In this document: positions 39,893 to 49,091 of the stretch, piece after piece | Numbering within the stretch: position 1 is the stretch's first letter | How the letters are laid out: every line of letters begins with the position of its first letter | The notes under the pieces: model-generated | The model's input: the letters and a program-made list of their open reading frames with translations, nothing else | The model's database searches: none | Told to the model about the DNA's origin: nothing | Made by a program: the position numbers and the translations under genes | NCBI RefSeq assembly: GCF_002022665.1 | Contig: NZ_CP019788.1 | Span: forward strand, 496,001-560,000 | Source: Bartonella sp. JB63 | Lineage (GTDB): Bacteria > Pseudomonadota > Alphaproteobacteria > Rhizobiales > Rhizobiaceae | Direction: 5' to 3' | DNA length: 64,000 bases

Positions 39893-40260
39893 AATCTATC
39901 CTTATCTTATAATTAATCTATTCTGATAGCGAAACGCTAAAATAAATATGGAATAATGGATTTTGAACAACTTAAAAGGAGATGTGCTCATGATACATGC
40001 AAAAGCAATCGTCAATTTACGTCAAGAAGCACTGCCAAAGAAATTTGATTTCTCTTAATCTAAAGACCTTCATGCTTATCTGAAAATACCTTTGAGTAGG
40101 CTGGTCATGCCCGCGATCTCCCATTTAAGTTTGAATAAGTGTGTTCGTACACAAAAAGAAAGAGTACTTACAGAAGTTATTTCATAAAATCAAAGAACTG
40201 TGCCTTGAATTTCGAGAGTTCAAAATTAATCAATTAAAAATAACGGTTATAGGAAATTAA
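39893..40260 (+). pseudogene. Remnant of a FIC-BID effector (internal deletion)
   Basis: Translated pieces match the start of FIC-BID proteins: a stretch like NLRQEALPKKFDFS, then a stop, then GHARDLPFK-like sequence and another stop. It then jumps directly to a segment like the last residues of the effector at 40289 (LEFREFQINRLKI). Most of the FIC and all of the OB/BID core are deleted. It is very similar to the remnant on the opposite strand at 43051-43248, including the GGAATAATGGATTTTGAACAA start region. Confidence 0.8.
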
Positions 40261-40288
40261 AAATACGATTAAAAAAAAGAAAAAATTT

Positions 40289-41989
40289 ATGAAAAAAACT
40301 CTACATAAAGATTCTTCATCTCTTACATTGCAAGATCTAAATGTTTTATACTTCAGTAAAACAAAAAATGAAGCATTACCTGATAATTATACCTATTCTG
40401 GCAGCAATACACTGAAAAACAAATATGGAGTAAAAAGCTTTATACGCTTTGTTCAAAAGTGTGAGCATGATGTAGTAGAAGCAATTATTAATTTACGTCA
40501 AGAAGCGCTGCCAAAGAAATTTGATTCCTCTTATTTAAAATATCTTCACAAACGCTTATTTGGAAATACGTTTGAGTGGGCCGGTCATACCCGCGATCTC
40601 CCATTTAAATTTGAAGATGGTACAGTTGCCGTCATGAGCAAAATCGGAAGTTCATCCTCGATATTTTCTCTAGCAGTTGGTGATAAAATCAAAGAATGTT
40701 TAGAAAAAATAGATAGAATACTTTCTGAAAAGAACAATTTAAAAGGCTTATCGTGCAAAGAGTTTGTTAATAATGCAGGGGAAATATTTACTTTTCTTAT
40801 TAATATACATCCATTTAGAGAAGGAAATGAGCTTACACAACAAATATTTTTTGAAAAGCTTGCAGAGGCTGCAGGTCATAAGCTTGATTTTTCAGTTGTG
40901 ACAAAAGAACGCATGAAATGTATCTATAGTGATGCAATAATGCTAAAAGGTGATGTAGATAATACAACTGCTGTGAAGCATCTGTTTGAAGATATTTCTA
41001 ATCCAGAAAAAGTAAGTATTTTAAAGGAATTTATCAACTACAGAGTAAGAGTAAATGCCGCCTCTTGTAATATAAATAATCAAATTATTGTAGCACCAAA
41101 TGAAGGTGATACCTACACGGGTACCTATGAAGCTGATAGCCCAAATTCCATTATGATTAAAACAACGGATTTTTGTGTTATATGCTACAAAGATTACTTC
41201 ACACCAGAACAACTTAGAGCATTAAAATTTGGTGATAAAATCACCTTTACAGCTCCAATAACCAAAAATTTAGACCAGATTCTCATTCCAGCAGAAAAAT
41301 TAGCTCCTTTGACAGAAGAAAAAATAATCGAAAGAGTTGTAAATAATATCTATGTTCAAAAAAGCCGAGAAGAAGTCGAGCATTTATCAAAGCTTGTTTA
41401 TGGCAACTCAAAAATATTAGATCAAAATCTGCATCTTATACATAAGAATCCTGAAATAGGTAAACAGCTTGCTGAACAGATTGAAAATTCTCCTCAATCT
41501 ATTTCTAACCTTGCAGGTTTCAAAATAGGGGTAATAAAGAGTCCAAAACGCAAAATAGCTGAAAAGAATTTTTTTAAACTTCGTCAAGTAATTGAAAAAT
41601 ACGTAGATACTTTAGAATCTATTAAAAATAAAATTCTTAAAGAGCATCAAGTAGAACAAAGACGTCTTGGAAAAGCAATAAAAATGCCTAGCGAAGCAGT
41701 ACTAAATATTCTTAATTCACCAAAGGATAGATGGAACGAATCTTTAGAGTTCTCTCCTTCACTTCGAGAAGAATTCAATAGCTTTATGAGCAAAGTTGTT
41801 TTGCGTCTTTCAACAAGAGAGCATAAAGCCCTTAATGAGGCCGATTATAAAACATTAGCTGAAAGCATTAGTATATCAGAAAATAGAGCGAGAATAATTA
41901 CAAAAATCTTTAATAAAGCCAAAGAAATATGTCTCGAATTTCGAGAATTCCAAATAAATCGATTAAAAATAATGATGATAGAAAATTAA
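40289..41989 (+). CDS. FIC-BID effector with degenerate FIC motif HPFREGNELTQQ
   Basis: The 566-aa protein has a complete FIC-OB-BID layout, with a BID domain ending near the C-terminal basic tail (FREFQINRLKIMM). Its FIC loop (174-185) keeps H, P, F and EGN but replaces the second Gly, the Arg of GNGR and the final Arg (E, L, Q). Standard AMP transfer is therefore unlikely; it may bind, or use another ligand. Its first ~20 residues (MKKTLHKDSSSLTLQDL) resemble the start of the free antitoxin (MKKT...SLTPEEL), suggesting an old fusion scar. The ORF is otherwise intact. Confidence 0.88.
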   Translation: MKKTLHKDSSSLTLQDLNVLYFSKTKNEALPDNYTYSGSNTLKNKYGVKSFIRFVQKCEHDVVEAIINLRQEALPKKFDSSYLKYLHKRLFGNTFEWAGHTRDLPFKFEDGTVAVMSKIGSSSSIFSLAVGDKIKECLEKIDRILSEKNNLKGLSCKEFVNNAGEIFTFLINIHPFREGNELTQQIFFEKLAEAAGHKLDFSVVTKERMKCIYSDAIMLKGDVDNTTAVKHLFEDISNPEKVSILKEFINYRVRVNAASCNINNQIIVAPNEGDTYTGTYEADSPNSIMIKTTDFCVICYKDYFTPEQLRALKFGDKITFTAPITKNLDQILIPAEKLAPLTEEKIIERVVNNIYVQKSREEVEHLSKLVYGNSKILDQNLHLIHKNPEIGKQLAEQIENSPQSISNLAGFKIGVIKSPKRKIAEKNFFKLRQVIEKYVDTLESIKNKILKEHQVEQRRLGKAIKMPSEAVLNILNSPKDRWNESLEFSPSLREEFNSFMSKVVLRLSTREHKALNEADYKTLAESISISENRARIITKIFNKAKEICLEFREFQINRLKIMMIEN

Positions 41990-42096
41990 AAATGAGTAAG
42001 CAGGAACTGTTGAACATAATATCGTAAAAACAATTCTTACCGATAAATATTAAATACACTAAGAATTTATATTTTAATTGGCCATAGAGATTGTTT

Positions 42097-43309
42097 TTAA
42101 TAGATTAATTCGGATCTCTTGAAGTTGTTGGTGTATTCTTCAATTACTTGACTGAGTTCTGAAATATTTTTTAGCTTTTCTACGTTTAAACTATTGAAGA
42201 TCCCTAATGTGAAACCTGCAAGGTTAGAAATAGATTGAGGAGAATTTTCAATCTGTTCAGCAAGCTGTTTACCTATTTCAGGATTCTTATGTATAAGATG
42301 CAGATTTTGATTTAGCATTTTTGAATCGCCATAAACAAGCTTTGATAAATAATCGACTTTTTTCCAATTTTCCTGAACCGAGGTAGATCTTATAATCCTT
42401 TGGATTATTTCCTTTTTCGTTAAAAGATCTAATTTTTCCGCTGGAATGAGAATCTGGTCTAAATTTTTGGCTATTGGATCTGTAAAGGTGATTTTATCAC
42501 CAAATTTTAATGATCTAAGTTGTTCTGGTGTGAAGTAATCTTTGTAGCATATAACACAAAAATCCGTTGTTTTAATCATATAATGGAATTTGGGCTATCA
42601 GCTTCATAGGTATACTGTGTAGGTATCATTTTCATTTGGTGCTACAATAATTTGATCATTTATATTACAAGAGGTGACATCTACTCTTACTTTGTAGTTG
42701 ATAAATTCCTTTAAAATATCAATTTTTTTGGATTAGAAATATCCTCAAACATAATTTGCATAGGCTTGAGAAATTCTTTCTTCTGCCTTACTACTGACAA
42801 ATGTCATGCATTTTTCTGTTATAATCGAAAAATCAATCTCATGATCTGCAGATTTTGCAAGCTTTTCAAAAAACATTCGCTGTGTAAGTCTATTATACTC
42901 TCTGAATGGATGTATATGGTTGAGAGAGGAAAAAAGCTTTACTCCCTCACGGATAAATTTTTCGCGCGATAAACCTTGCAAATTATTCTTTGCAGCAAGC
43001 GCTTGATCAAATTCCTGTGAGTTTAGTATTTGCATTATTAACAATATTGGCTAGTTATTACCATCTTTAAACTTAAATGGGAGATCGCGGGCATGACCAA
43101 CCCACTCAAACGTATTTTCAGATAAGCGTTTGTGAAGGTCTTTTAGATAAGAGAAATCAAATTTCTTTGGCAGTGCTTCTTGACGTAAATTGACAATTGC
43201 TTTTGCATAATCATGCGCACATCTCCTTTTAAATTGTTCAAAATCCATTATTCCATATTTATTTTAGCGTTTGTTAGAGATGTAAAATGATCGGTTGAAA
43301 TTTTTTCAT
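42097..43309 (-). pseudogene. Decayed antitoxin plus FIC-BID effector, inverted copy of the 39.5-42.0 kb block
   Basis: On the minus strand, an antitoxin start at 43309 (ATGAAAAAATTTCAACC) is frameshifted by a one-base loss relative to 39626. It is then fused to a FIC N-terminal segment (43248-43051), a second frame with HPFREYNRLTQR (43044-42745) and a third with OB/BID sequence ending NFKRSELIY (42579-42097), without the rest of the BID domain. Upstream sequence (43310-43395) matches that before 39626. It is closest to the 40289 effector (IENSPQSISNLAGF is identical). Three frames and a truncated BID make it non-functional. Confidence 0.88.
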
Positions 43310-43405
43310 GAGTTTCTGCTTTCTCTTTACTTGCTCTCATAAAAAATAAGCACACGTTCTTGTTTTTTACTTTTATTGTTTTTTAAAGCTAAAATTTATA
43401 AAGTT

Positions 43406-45322
43406 CTACTTTCCTTTTGGAGCAAAACGATTCTTTTCAGTAGCATCTAACAGTTCTTTTCTTCTGAAATAGATTGCTCGTCCACATCGTAAAGGTGGCT
43501 GCCCTTGCATAAGAATGATTTGTTCATCTTGACGCATCTCTTGAATAATTTCATGAGGTAAAATAAGTGCTCTCTGTTGATAATTGATATTTTTAGAGCC
43601 TTTTAAAAATTGTCCTCTAGATTTACTTGCTCCTGTTACTTCGACAGTCATTTGACCGCAACGTTCTGAAATATCTTTAGCTGTTTGTAGATCTTTAATA
43701 GCTGCATAACTGACAAACGAACAACTTTCAAACCATGATTGTGCTCCTGATTTTCCGAAGTGATTGACCAACTGACCAGAGGACTGATAAAATAACATTA
43801 AGGATGTGCCATATTTACGTCCACGGTCACGCGCTTCTTCCAAAATATTCATATAACCAAGCAAATCAACCTCATCCAGAACAAATAAAACACGTTTTTT
43901 GTAGTTTCCATCAGCTGTAACCATTGCGTTTAAAAAGGCGCCAATAATTACACGTCCAATTCCTGGATAACTGTTCAAAATACTTGCGGGAAGATTAAGA
44001 AAAATATCTGTATTTCCATCTGCTATATCGGAGGATAAGAAATCATCACCACAAACAAGATCTGCATAATTGGATAAAGAAAGCCACTGAGTATCTTTTG
44101 AAGCAGTTGTATAAACACCTGAAAAAGTTTGATCTGCCATTTCTGTGAAAATACCAACCATTTCACGAATAAAAGGAGAAGGTGATGTGTCTTGAATATT
44201 GCGCAATTGATTAACAACAGCTGTTTCTGATTGAGAAAGGATTCTGCGCAACGTTTTTAAATTACGCTCACTGTCTTCGTATTCATCAGAGAATATAACA
44301 TGTGCAAGAAGAGCAGTTAAAAGATTATGCGCTTGTGTTGAAAAATATTCTGCTGAAGAATTCTCTGTTTTTTTATCAGTAAGTAGCAATTTAGAAAAAC
44401 CTACAATATTGGCTTCACGTTGTGTGCGAGGTACGCTATCATCTAAAAGCCAATCGAGAACATTGAAAGTTTTTGTTGATATTGAAGCTGGATCGAGAAT
44501 AATAACATTTCTATTATTCATTTTTTTACGCGTAAATTGAACCATTGGAGCAACTTCTGTTGAAGGATCAAGACAGACAATGGATCCTGGATATTTTAAA
44601 CATGCTGGAATCACCGTACTTGTTGTTTTATATCCACCAGAACCAGCAAAAAAAATCATGTGGGTTGAACCGAAATCAAGATTAAATGTTAACAAAGGCG
44701 CTGTTCCACCTTTCCCCCATGTTGATTTATCGCCTGGCGCAAAAGGAATATTACACACATTATCTTGATCAACACGGTATCTTTCGCCAATAACAATTTG
44801 GCCATCTGCAGGAAAAATTTTTTTTGCTTCATTTAAATTCATCCATGATGCATCACCAAATATTGCTTTTCGAGCACGTTTTACTCCTTTTTTATTTTTA
44901 TGGGGAGTCGTTATAAAGAATTGAATTGCTAAAAGAAAAGCACCGCTGATTACGCCAAAGAAAACCATATCATCGATAAACTTTAGAGCATAACTCCACG
45001 TTATTCCCTGTTGGCCGATATAAGGGCTTAAGCGTTTAACTTCACAGCTAATATAGTAAAGAGAAGTACCAATAAAAAAGATTGCTGTAACAATTGCAAT
45101 TCCTTTTCGTAGATGCAATTTTTGCAATGTAGTATAAATCAATGGTATAGCCACAACGAAAACTAGCACCAATAATGGTTCCGAACGAATATACCAATAT
45201 TTCTCATGGTCCTGTAATCCATTTATCATAAATAATAATACGTAAGGCATAAGGAATATCGTTAAAGCGCCTAAAATTATAGGCATTAAAACAAGAACCA
45301 ACTGTGTTTTTTTATATTTCAT
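43406..45322 (-). CDS. virD4: T4SS coupling protein VirD4 (single copy)
   Basis: VirD4 is the inner-membrane ATPase that recognises BID-domain effectors and hands them to the VirB channel. The 638-aa protein has several N-terminal transmembrane segments (about 8-35, 48-65, 75-92, 118-137), Walker A GSGGYKTTS (228-236 region), Walker B VLFVLDEVD and the TraG/VirD4 C-terminal region. It lies within the effector block on the minus strand, downstream of the four right-side effector genes, and serves both virB arrays. Confidence 0.96.
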   Translation of the reverse strand: MKYKKTQLVLVLMPIILGALTIFLMPYVLLFMINGLQDHEKYWYIRSEPLLVLVFVVAIPLIYTTLQKLHLRKGIAIVTAIFFIGTSLYYISCEVKRLSPYIGQQGITWSYALKFIDDMVFFGVISGAFLLAIQFFITTPHKNKKGVKRARKAIFGDASWMNLNEAKKIFPADGQIVIGERYRVDQDNVCNIPFAPGDKSTWGKGGTAPLLTFNLDFGSTHMIFFAGSGGYKTTSTVIPACLKYPGSIVCLDPSTEVAPMVQFTRKKMNNRNVIILDPASISTKTFNVLDWLLDDSVPRTQREANIVGFSKLLLTDKKTENSSAEYFSTQAHNLLTALLAHVIFSDEYEDSERNLKTLRRILSQSETAVVNQLRNIQDTSPSPFIREMVGIFTEMADQTFSGVYTTASKDTQWLSLSNYADLVCGDDFLSSDIADGNTDIFLNLPASILNSYPGIGRVIIGAFLNAMVTADGNYKKRVLFVLDEVDLLGYMNILEEARDRGRKYGTSLMLFYQSSGQLVNHFGKSGAQSWFESCSFVSYAAIKDLQTAKDISERCGQMTVEVTGASKSRGQFLKGSKNINYQQRALILPHEIIQEMRQDEQIILMQGQPPLRCGRAIYFRRKELLDATEKNRFAPKGK

Positions 45323-45468
45323 TATGTTCTACTCTTTATTTTACCATGCCATAAAAATGTTTCATTAATTGAACTTATAATTTAAACTGCATCTTTTTTT
45401 AAAAGGTGTAGTTATTACAAATAACTGTTATCCATAAATGTTTATATGAAATACAAAGCTCATGCATT

Positions 45469-47061
45469 TTAGAGAGTATTAGTTATCATTTCTGAGCGGT
45501 TAGGTTGTAGTATTTGTAATAATTTTTTAGTTTTATTAACAGTTTCTATCATTATCTTTGCTTTATTTTCTGATATGCCAATACTTTCAGAAAGAGCTTT
45601 ATAATTAGCTTTATAAAGCTCGTGATTTTCTTTTGTTGAAAGACGGATAGTGACTTTACGCATAAAATTATTGAGTTCTGTGTAAAGTGTAGGACAATCT
45701 TCTAACGCTTTTATTTGCATTCTTCTAGATAAGTTAAGCATATTTTGCATTTCTTTGCTAGGCATCTTTACTGTTTGCGCAAGACGTTTTCCTTTCGCTT
45801 CATGTTTTGCAACAATTTCGTGTTTAATCTCTAATACCATATCTATATACTTATCAACTTCAGTACTAAGTGCACTAACATTGCGTTCAGCATTTTTACG
45901 TACTGAACTTTTTATGCCTAATATTTTGAAACCTAATAACTTAGAAAAAGATTTAGGAGAATTTATAATCCTTTTAGAAAGATCTCTACTCATTTCGAAA
46001 TCTGTATGAACAAGCTCCATATTTCGATTTAATATTTCCGAATCGCCGTAAACAAGTTTTGATAGCTCCTTGATTTTTTTTTGGCAAGTTTGAACACTTG
46101 AATTATTTTCAATTTTCTTGATTATGTAGTCTTCTGTCAAGGGAGCTAATCTTTCTGCTGGGATGAGCATTTTGTCTGAATCACTTATTGGAATTGTAAC
46201 GGTAAGTTCACTACCTGGTTTTAATGCTTTCAGTTGTTCTGGTGTAAGATAATCTTTATGGCATATGACGCAAAAATCTTTTGTTTCGATCATAACAGCA
46301 TCTAAACCGCTTTTTTTATAAAGGCCTTCATAAGTTATACCTTTACGTGAAATTATAACAACTTTATTATTTAAGTCTTTGCGCTCAATTTTCGGTAGGT
46401 GGCAAACAAATTCTTTTAAAAGACATATTTTCTCTGGATTGGAGATATCTTCAAAGAGATGTTTCATCTCTTCATAATTTACATTACCTTTTACAGGTAT
46501 CGTATCATTACAAGCATGTATCATACGCTGTTTTGTCACAACTGAAAAATTAAGCGTATGACCTGCAGCTTCTGCAAGCTTTTCAAAAAACAGTCGTTGT
46601 GCACGCCCATTACCAACTCTAAATGGATGTATGTAGTTGAGAGAGGAAAAAAGCTTTACTGCCTCATCAATAAATTCTTCGCGCGATAAACCTTGTAAGT
46701 TTTTTTTTTCAAAAAGCATCTTATCAAATTCCTGCAAGCTTTTTCTAATAGCGCTACCAGCGACAAAAAAATTATTTGAGTTTGGTATTTTCATTATTAA
46801 CAATTTGGCACGCGTGCCATCTTTAAACTTAAATGGCATATTGCGGGTATGTCCAGCCCATTCAAACGTGCTCTCAAATAAGCATTTATGAATATATTTT
46901 AAATAGTCAGAATCAAATTTTTCTGGCAACGGTTCTTGACGCAAACTAACAGTCGCTTTTGCTACATCATGAGCACATTGTTTGTTTAATGCTTTTTCAT
47001 CCATTATTCCATGTTTATTTTTTAATACTTTAATGTCAGGATAATAATAAAATGAATACAT
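45469..47061 (-). CDS. FIC-BID effector lacking the FIC acidic residue (HPFRVGNGRAQR)
   Basis: From ATG 47061 (AAAGGAAG upstream) the protein is 530 aa; an upstream alternative at 47091 adds 10 residues (MKSIKVKGRN). FIC, OB and BID domains are all present. The FIC loop (145-156) keeps His, GNGR and the final Arg, but Val replaces the Asp/Glu that coordinates magnesium. That change would be expected to impair or redirect nucleotide transfer. There is no antitoxin-like N terminus. It is the last full effector before virD4, 146 bp away on the same strand. Confidence 0.88.
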   Translation of the reverse strand: MYSFYYYPDIKVLKNKHGIMDEKALNKQCAHDVAKATVSLRQEPLPEKFDSDYLKYIHKCLFESTFEWAGHTRNMPFKFKDGTRAKLLIMKIPNSNNFFVAGSAIRKSLQEFDKMLFEKKNLQGLSREEFIDEAVKLFSSLNYIHPFRVGNGRAQRLFFEKLAEAAGHTLNFSVVTKQRMIHACNDTIPVKGNVNYEEMKHLFEDISNPEKICLLKEFVCHLPKIERKDLNNKVVIISRKGITYEGLYKKSGLDAVMIETKDFCVICHKDYLTPEQLKALKPGSELTVTIPISDSDKMLIPAERLAPLTEDYIIKKIENNSSVQTCQKKIKELSKLVYGDSEILNRNMELVHTDFEMSRDLSKRIINSPKSFSKLLGFKILGIKSSVRKNAERNVSALSTEVDKYIDMVLEIKHEIVAKHEAKGKRLAQTVKMPSKEMQNMLNLSRRMQIKALEDCPTLYTELNNFMRKVTIRLSTKENHELYKANYKALSESIGISENKAKIMIETVNKTKKLLQILQPNRSEMITNTL

Positions 47062-47232
47062 ATTTCTTCCTTTCACTTTGATTGATTTCATGAAATAAAA
47101 ATATGTTCTTACTTTGATGATATTATTTTTTATAATACTGTATAGCCGTCAAGATTGATTTTTCTTTATGGAAATAAATTATTACAAAACTCACCTGTCT
47201 ATATGAGAATGAAAGCGAGAATCCTTGAATTT

Positions 47233-48861
47233 TTATATGGTTATAGCTGCTATCTTCGGGCAATCAGCTTTAATGGCGTCAAACTGTTTGTATAATTTTA
47301 CTCCTTTATTGAAAATTTGTGTAATTATCTTTGCTTTGCTTTGTGATATGCCAATACTTTCAGCCAGCACTTTATGATGAGTATCACGGACATATTCTAG
47401 CTCACTTGTTGAAAGACGGGATTTGACTTTGCACAGAAAATCAAAAAGATCTTTATGAAGTGAGGGAGAGGACTCTAAAGCTTTTTTCTGCATATCCTTT
47501 GGCAAATTAAGAATATCTTGCACTTCTTTGCTAGGCATTTTTACTATTTGTTCAACACGTTTTTGTTCTCTTTTATATTTTATAAAAATTTTATCTTTAA
47601 CAGATTTCACAATTTCCACATGTTGTTTAACTTCTCGACTGAGACTTGAAATATTTCTTTCAGCTGCTTTGCGTTTTGGACTTTTTATAAACCATATTTT
47701 AAATCCTGCGAATTTAGAAATAGATTGAGGAGAATTTCTAATTTGTTCGGCAAGCCGTTGACCCACTGCAGGATCTTTATTAATAAGGTGCATATGTTTA
47801 TCTAATACTGTTATATCTCCATAAACAACCTTTAACAAATGGTCGATTCTTTTTCGGCTTTCGTTAATACAAGCAGTATTTTTAATCTTTTTAATTATTT
47901 CTTCTTCCTTTAAAGAAGCTAATTTTTCTGCTGGGATAAGAACTTGATCCAAATCTTTATTTATTGGACCTGTAAAGCTAAGCTCATTACCGGGTTTTAA
48001 TGCCTTGATTTGTTCTGGTGTAAGATAATCTTTATGGCATATGACGCAAGAATCTGCCGTTTCAACTATAATAGAATCCACACTAGCTCCTCTGTAAATA
48101 CCTGTATAAGATATACCTTCACGCGGCATTATAACACATTCATCATCCAAACGTTCGCGTTCAAGCTTAGGTATATGATTAAATAATTCCCTTAAAACAC
48201 CTGCTTTTTCTGGATTAGAAATATCTTCAAACAAATGTTTCATTGCTTCATGAGCTTTATCACCTTTTAGAATTATTGCATTAGCACAAGCACATCTCAT
48301 GCGTTCTTGTGTCACAACTGAAAAATCAAGTGTATGACCTGCAGCTTTCGCAAGCTTTTCAAAAAACATTTGTTGTGCAGGTTCATTACCACCTCTGAAT
48401 GGATGTATATAGTCGAGAAAAGAAAAAAGCTTCACTGCTTCATCAATAAATTCTTTGCGCGATAAACCTTGTAAATTATTTTTTGCAGCAAGCATTTGGT
48501 CAAATTCTTTTAAGCTTTCTCGAATTTTGTTACTAGCTGCAAAAAAAATATTTGAATTTGGCATTTTCATCATTAACATTTGAGCAGTTGTGCCATCTTT
48601 AAATGTAAATGGAAGATCCCGGGTATATCCAGCCCATTCAAATGCTTCTTGAAATAAGGATTTATGAAGATATTTTAAATAGGAAGAATCAAACTTTTCT
48701 GGTAGGGACTCTTGACGCAAATTAGCGATTACTTTTTTTGCATCACGTGTGCATTTCTCTTGAAGTTTTTTAAAATCCATTATGCCATATTTATTCTTTA
48801 ATGTTGTAGTGTTAGGATAGGCATAATTACGAACTAAAGACATATCGGAAGATGTTAGCAT
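47233..48861 (-). CDS. FIC-BID effector with strongly degenerate FIC motif (HPFRGGNEPAQQ)
   Basis: The 542-aa protein has full FIC-OB-BID architecture, but its FIC loop (153-164) has lost the acidic residue, second Gly, GNGR Arg and final Arg; only the His, N and flanking residues remain. Its N-terminal ~330 residues and 160-bp leader are nearly identical to the next gene upstream (49092-50741), while the BID domains differ. It is a recent tandem duplicate with an independent C-terminal secretion domain. Confidence 0.88.
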   Translation of the reverse strand: MLTSSDMSLVRNYAYPNTTTLKNKYGIMDFKKLQEKCTRDAKKVIANLRQESLPEKFDSSYLKYLHKSLFQEAFEWAGYTRDLPFTFKDGTTAQMLMMKMPNSNIFFAASNKIRESLKEFDQMLAAKNNLQGLSRKEFIDEAVKLFSFLDYIHPFRGGNEPAQQMFFEKLAKAAGHTLDFSVVTQERMRCACANAIILKGDKAHEAMKHLFEDISNPEKAGVLRELFNHIPKLERERLDDECVIMPREGISYTGIYRGASVDSIIVETADSCVICHKDYLTPEQIKALKPGNELSFTGPINKDLDQVLIPAEKLASLKEEEIIKKIKNTACINESRKRIDHLLKVVYGDITVLDKHMHLINKDPAVGQRLAEQIRNSPQSISKFAGFKIWFIKSPKRKAAERNISSLSREVKQHVEIVKSVKDKIFIKYKREQKRVEQIVKMPSKEVQDILNLPKDMQKKALESSPSLHKDLFDFLCKVKSRLSTSELEYVRDTHHKVLAESIGISQSKAKIITQIFNKGVKLYKQFDAIKADCPKIAAITI

Positions 48862-49027
48862 TGTTTATCTTTACTCCCAATAAGTACTAACAACTATATC
48901 AACAAATCCGGAACTTTTTTATAATTCTTTTAGCATTAGAGATGTCCAATAACTAGTTGATTTTGTCAGCATAATTTTTCTCTTTTGTTTGTTTTTATGA
49001 GACAAAAATATGTTTTTATTGTGTTAT
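47872..49027. repeat. Direct repeat unit 1: leader plus FIC half of effector gene
   Basis: This ~1.16-kb block recurs 1,880 bp away at 49752-50907 in the same orientation with only scattered differences. These cluster at the FIC motif and at a short patch near 48150-48190. The block covers the promoter/leader and the FIC-OB half, and stops where the BID-coding halves diverge. Edges are read by eye. Confidence 0.8.
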
Positions 49028-49091
49028 GACGTTGTCACTTTTTTGATGTTATAAACAATCACGAGCACCTTTTCTTTTTTCATAGTTATAA

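Noticed and set aside
42745..43248. Two short minus-strand frames as separate small genes
   Set aside because: They are consecutive pieces of one decayed FIC-BID gene in different frames.
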